A stretch of 64,000 nt of DNA from Streptomyces griseoluteus (GTDB taxonomy: Bacteria; Actinomycetota; Actinomycetes; Streptomycetales; Streptomycetaceae): positions 1 to 64,000 of the forward strand of contig JOBE01000019.1 of assembly GCA_000717735.1 (NCBI GenBank), given 5' to 3'. The notes under the pieces were generated by a model. It saw only the letters and a list, made by a program, of their open reading frames with translations, had not been told where the DNA came from and made no database searches. How positions within the stretch are numbered: the stretch's first letter is position 1; the number at the start of each line of letters is the position of its first letter. The translations under genes and the position numbers were made by a program. Positions 62,621 through 64,000 of the stretch are shown here, one piece after another.

Positions 62621-63271
62621 ATGCCCGAGCTGGTCTTCTTCTCCGGAACCATGGATTGCGGGAAGAGCACCCTGGCGCTCCAGATCGCCCACAACCGTGA
62701 CGCGCGGGGGCTTCAGGGCGTGATCTTCACCCGTGACGACCGGGCGGGTGAGGGCAAGCTGTCCTCCCGGCTCGGGCTGGTGACGGAGGCGGTCGAGGCT
62801 CCGCAGGGCATGGACGTGTACGCGTACCTCGTGGCCCAGCTCTCGCAGGGCGGCAAGGCGGACTACGTGATCGTGGACGAGGCGCAGTTCCTCGCACCGG
62901 AGCAGATCGACCAGCTCGCGCGGGTCGTGGACGACCTCGGTCTCGACGTCTTCGCCTTCGGGATCACCACGGACTTCCGTACGAAGCTGTTCCCCGGTTC
63001 GCAGCGGCTGATCGAGCTGGCGGACCGGATCGAGCAGCTCCAGGTCGAGGCGCTGTGCTGGTGCGGCGCGCGGGCCACGCACAACGCCCGAACGGTCGGC
63101 GGGGAGATGGTCGTCGAGGGCGAGCAGGTCGTCGTCGGCGACGTGAACCGGCCGGCCGAGGAGATCGGTTACGAGGTGCTCTGCCGCCGCCACCACCGCA
63201 AGCGGATGACGTCGGCCTCCTCGCGGGCAGGCGCTCTTTCCCCGGACGTCCTCCCGGTCAACCACGCCTGA
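62621..63271 (+). CDS. tdk: Thymidine kinase
   Basis: A 216-residue type II thymidine kinase, which phosphorylates thymidine in nucleoside salvage. The P-loop is SGTMDCGKSTLAL (residues 8-20), the catalytic Glu lies in VIVDEAQFL (near 88), and the lasso and zinc region has CWCGARATHNAR and CRRHHRKR. ATG 62621 gives MPELVFFSGTMDCGKST, the usual family start. It lies after two coupled genes. Length and motifs are all normal. Confidence 0.95.
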   Translation: MPELVFFSGTMDCGKSTLALQIAHNRDARGLQGVIFTRDDRAGEGKLSSRLGLVTEAVEAPQGMDVYAYLVAQLSQGGKADYVIVDEAQFLAPEQIDQLARVVDDLGLDVFAFGITTDFRTKLFPGSQRLIELADRIEQLQVEALCWCGARATHNARTVGGEMVVEGEQVVVGDVNRPAEEIGYEVLCRRHHRKRMTSASSRAGALSPDVLPVNHA

Positions 63272-63464
63272 CGGCTCCGGGACGCTTTCGTCCACGGGGC
63301 CGGCCCACCGGCGGTGGCAGGATCGTGCACGGTGCGGAGGCAGGAGCATGCCAACGGGGAGTCCTGCGGAGGAGGGGGTTCGCTGGGATGCTTCTGGTGT
63401 GGTCGGGGATATCGTCCCGGGCACCTCTGAGGCACGGCGCCGGGGCGCCGGGAGGGGAAGAACC

Positions 63465-63665
63465 ATGATGCGAACGGCCACCAGCAAGGCTGCCCGGGGG
63501 ATCGCGGCGGCGGTGCTGACCGCGCTGGCGACGGCAGGGGCGTTCACCGCCCACGCGGGGAGCGCCACACCGGCGAGCGGTGACGCCGTCGTCGTGGCGG
63601 ACGGCTGTCCCGACCCCCGGAACGCGTGTTGGGTCAACGGCTGGCAGGAGAAGCCGGGCACCTGA
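63465..63665 (+). CDS. Small secreted peptide, two cysteines
   Basis: A 66-residue protein with a clean signal peptide (KAARGIAAAVLTALATAGAF, cleaved near HAGSA, residue 33) and a mature part of about 30-35 residues, VVVADGCPDPRNACWVNGWQ, with two cysteines seven apart that could form a small loop. ATG 63465 has GGGAGGGG upstream; ATG 63468 is an alternative. I do not recognise a family. It is on the same strand as tdk and upstream of the HTH regulator, with its own leader of about 190 bases. Its short length and good ribosome site argue that it is real. Confidence 0.65.
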   Translation: MMRTATSKAARGIAAAVLTALATAGAFTAHAGSATPASGDAVVVADGCPDPRNACWVNGWQEKPGT

Positions 63666-63779
63666 TCCTGTGCGGTGAGCCCGCCACGGGGGTGGGTCCA
63701 GCGGTCCGGGTGCCGAGCACGACGCGCGGACCACCGCCTTTCCAGTCCCTCGTCACCGACCGACCGTGGAGCACCGCCG

Positions 63780-64000
63780 ATGCACCGCATGCAGATCCTG
63801 GGAATCACCCCTGCGGAGGAGGAGACGTACCGCCACCTGTTGAGGCATCCGGGCAGCGGCGTCGGCGAGATCGTCGCCGCCCCGTGGCACCCGTCCGGGA
63901 CCGGTGCGGCCGCCGTGGGGCGACTGAAGGCTCTGGGCGCCGTGGTCGAGCGCGACGGAGTGCTGTGGCCGGAGGAGCCGAAGGCGGTGGTGGCCCTGCT
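63780..64000 (+). CDS. HTH transcriptional regulator, LuxR/TrmB-like N-terminus, 3' end cut by the window
   Basis: A partial gene, 73 codons to the window end. ATG 63780 follows GGAG. The protein begins MHRMQILGITPAEEETYRHL and continues LRHPGSGVGEIVAAPWHPSG, ending RLKALGAVVERDGVLWPEEP. This is the first winged-helix segment common in Streptomyces LuxR-family regulators, in which a TrmB-like N-terminus precedes a C-terminal LuxR helix-turn-helix. The C-terminal part is outside the window, so the family is provisional. It is transcribed in the direction of the genes before it. Confidence 0.65.
   Translation, partial: MHRMQILGITPAEEETYRHLLRHPGSGVGEIVAAPWHPSGTGAAAVGRLKALGAVVERDGVLWPEEPKAVVAL

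Overview
The window is about 72% GC, with strong third-codon GC bias, GTG/TTG starts, AGGAG-type ribosome sites and long open antisense frames, all typical of Streptomyces. Gene content and order (lexA-nrdR-nrdJ, rnhB, recQ, hrdB, parE, parC, ptsH, a GNAT/CoA-ligase fusion, tdk) match the conserved chromosome core around hrdB. The first 54 bases are not genomic: they are an Illumina Nextera P5 adapter with its index, so the first gene is cut by a contig end.

Layout. 55-4731: the 3' part of a siderophore operon, arranged synthetase / acetyltransferase / synthetase like iucA-iucB-iucC. 4782-11647: DinG-type helicase, then lexA divergent from nrdR-nrdJ, with a LexA box and a pair of candidate NrdR boxes between them. 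11781-15629: TerD protein, arylamine N-acetyltransferase, small conserved proteins, histidine phosphatase and ADP-ribosylglycohydrolase. 15778-18081: MFS exporter divergent from its likely TetR repressor, with two 20-bp operators. 18208-22911: rnhB, two conserved unknowns and a RecQ helicase fused to a phosphoribosyltransferase domain. 23036-24354: an accessory patch with a decayed SMI1/KNR4 gene. 24355-31607: MmpS-like protein, DUF4192 protein preceded by two DnaA boxes, glycogen-debranching-like protein, NrtR-type Nudix regulator and a one-chain ABC transporter. 31768-38444: FadR-type regulator, hrdB, secreted trypsin-like protease and parE.

38542-46217 is a transport and sensing locus: a NarL-type two-component pair, a DUF485 protein with an acetate/monocarboxylate-type sodium symporter, and a convergent CitA/CitB-type two-component pair. 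An IS630 element sits exactly at the stop codon of the CitB-type regulator. 46351-49322: a CobW-type GTPase behind two strong palindromes, then a solitary GmrSD-like (DUF262 + HNH) nuclease that is the one clear defence gene. 49546-54936: parC and a paired M16 peptidase operon. 55145-56088: a c-di-AMP (ydaO) riboswitch ahead of a secreted M23 peptidase. 56272-64000: GntR regulator, ptsH, the Pat-like fusion, two conserved proteins, tdk, a 66-residue secreted peptide and the start of an HTH regulator.

I found no clearly new multi-gene system. The items most worth following are the DnaA-box pair upstream of the DUF4192 gene, the twin palindromes between the CitA-type kinase and the CobW GTPase, the solitary GmrSD-like nuclease, the doubly mutated SMI1/KNR4 gene, and the RecQ-phosphoribosyltransferase fusion. 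No tRNA, rRNA or CRISPR array was seen.
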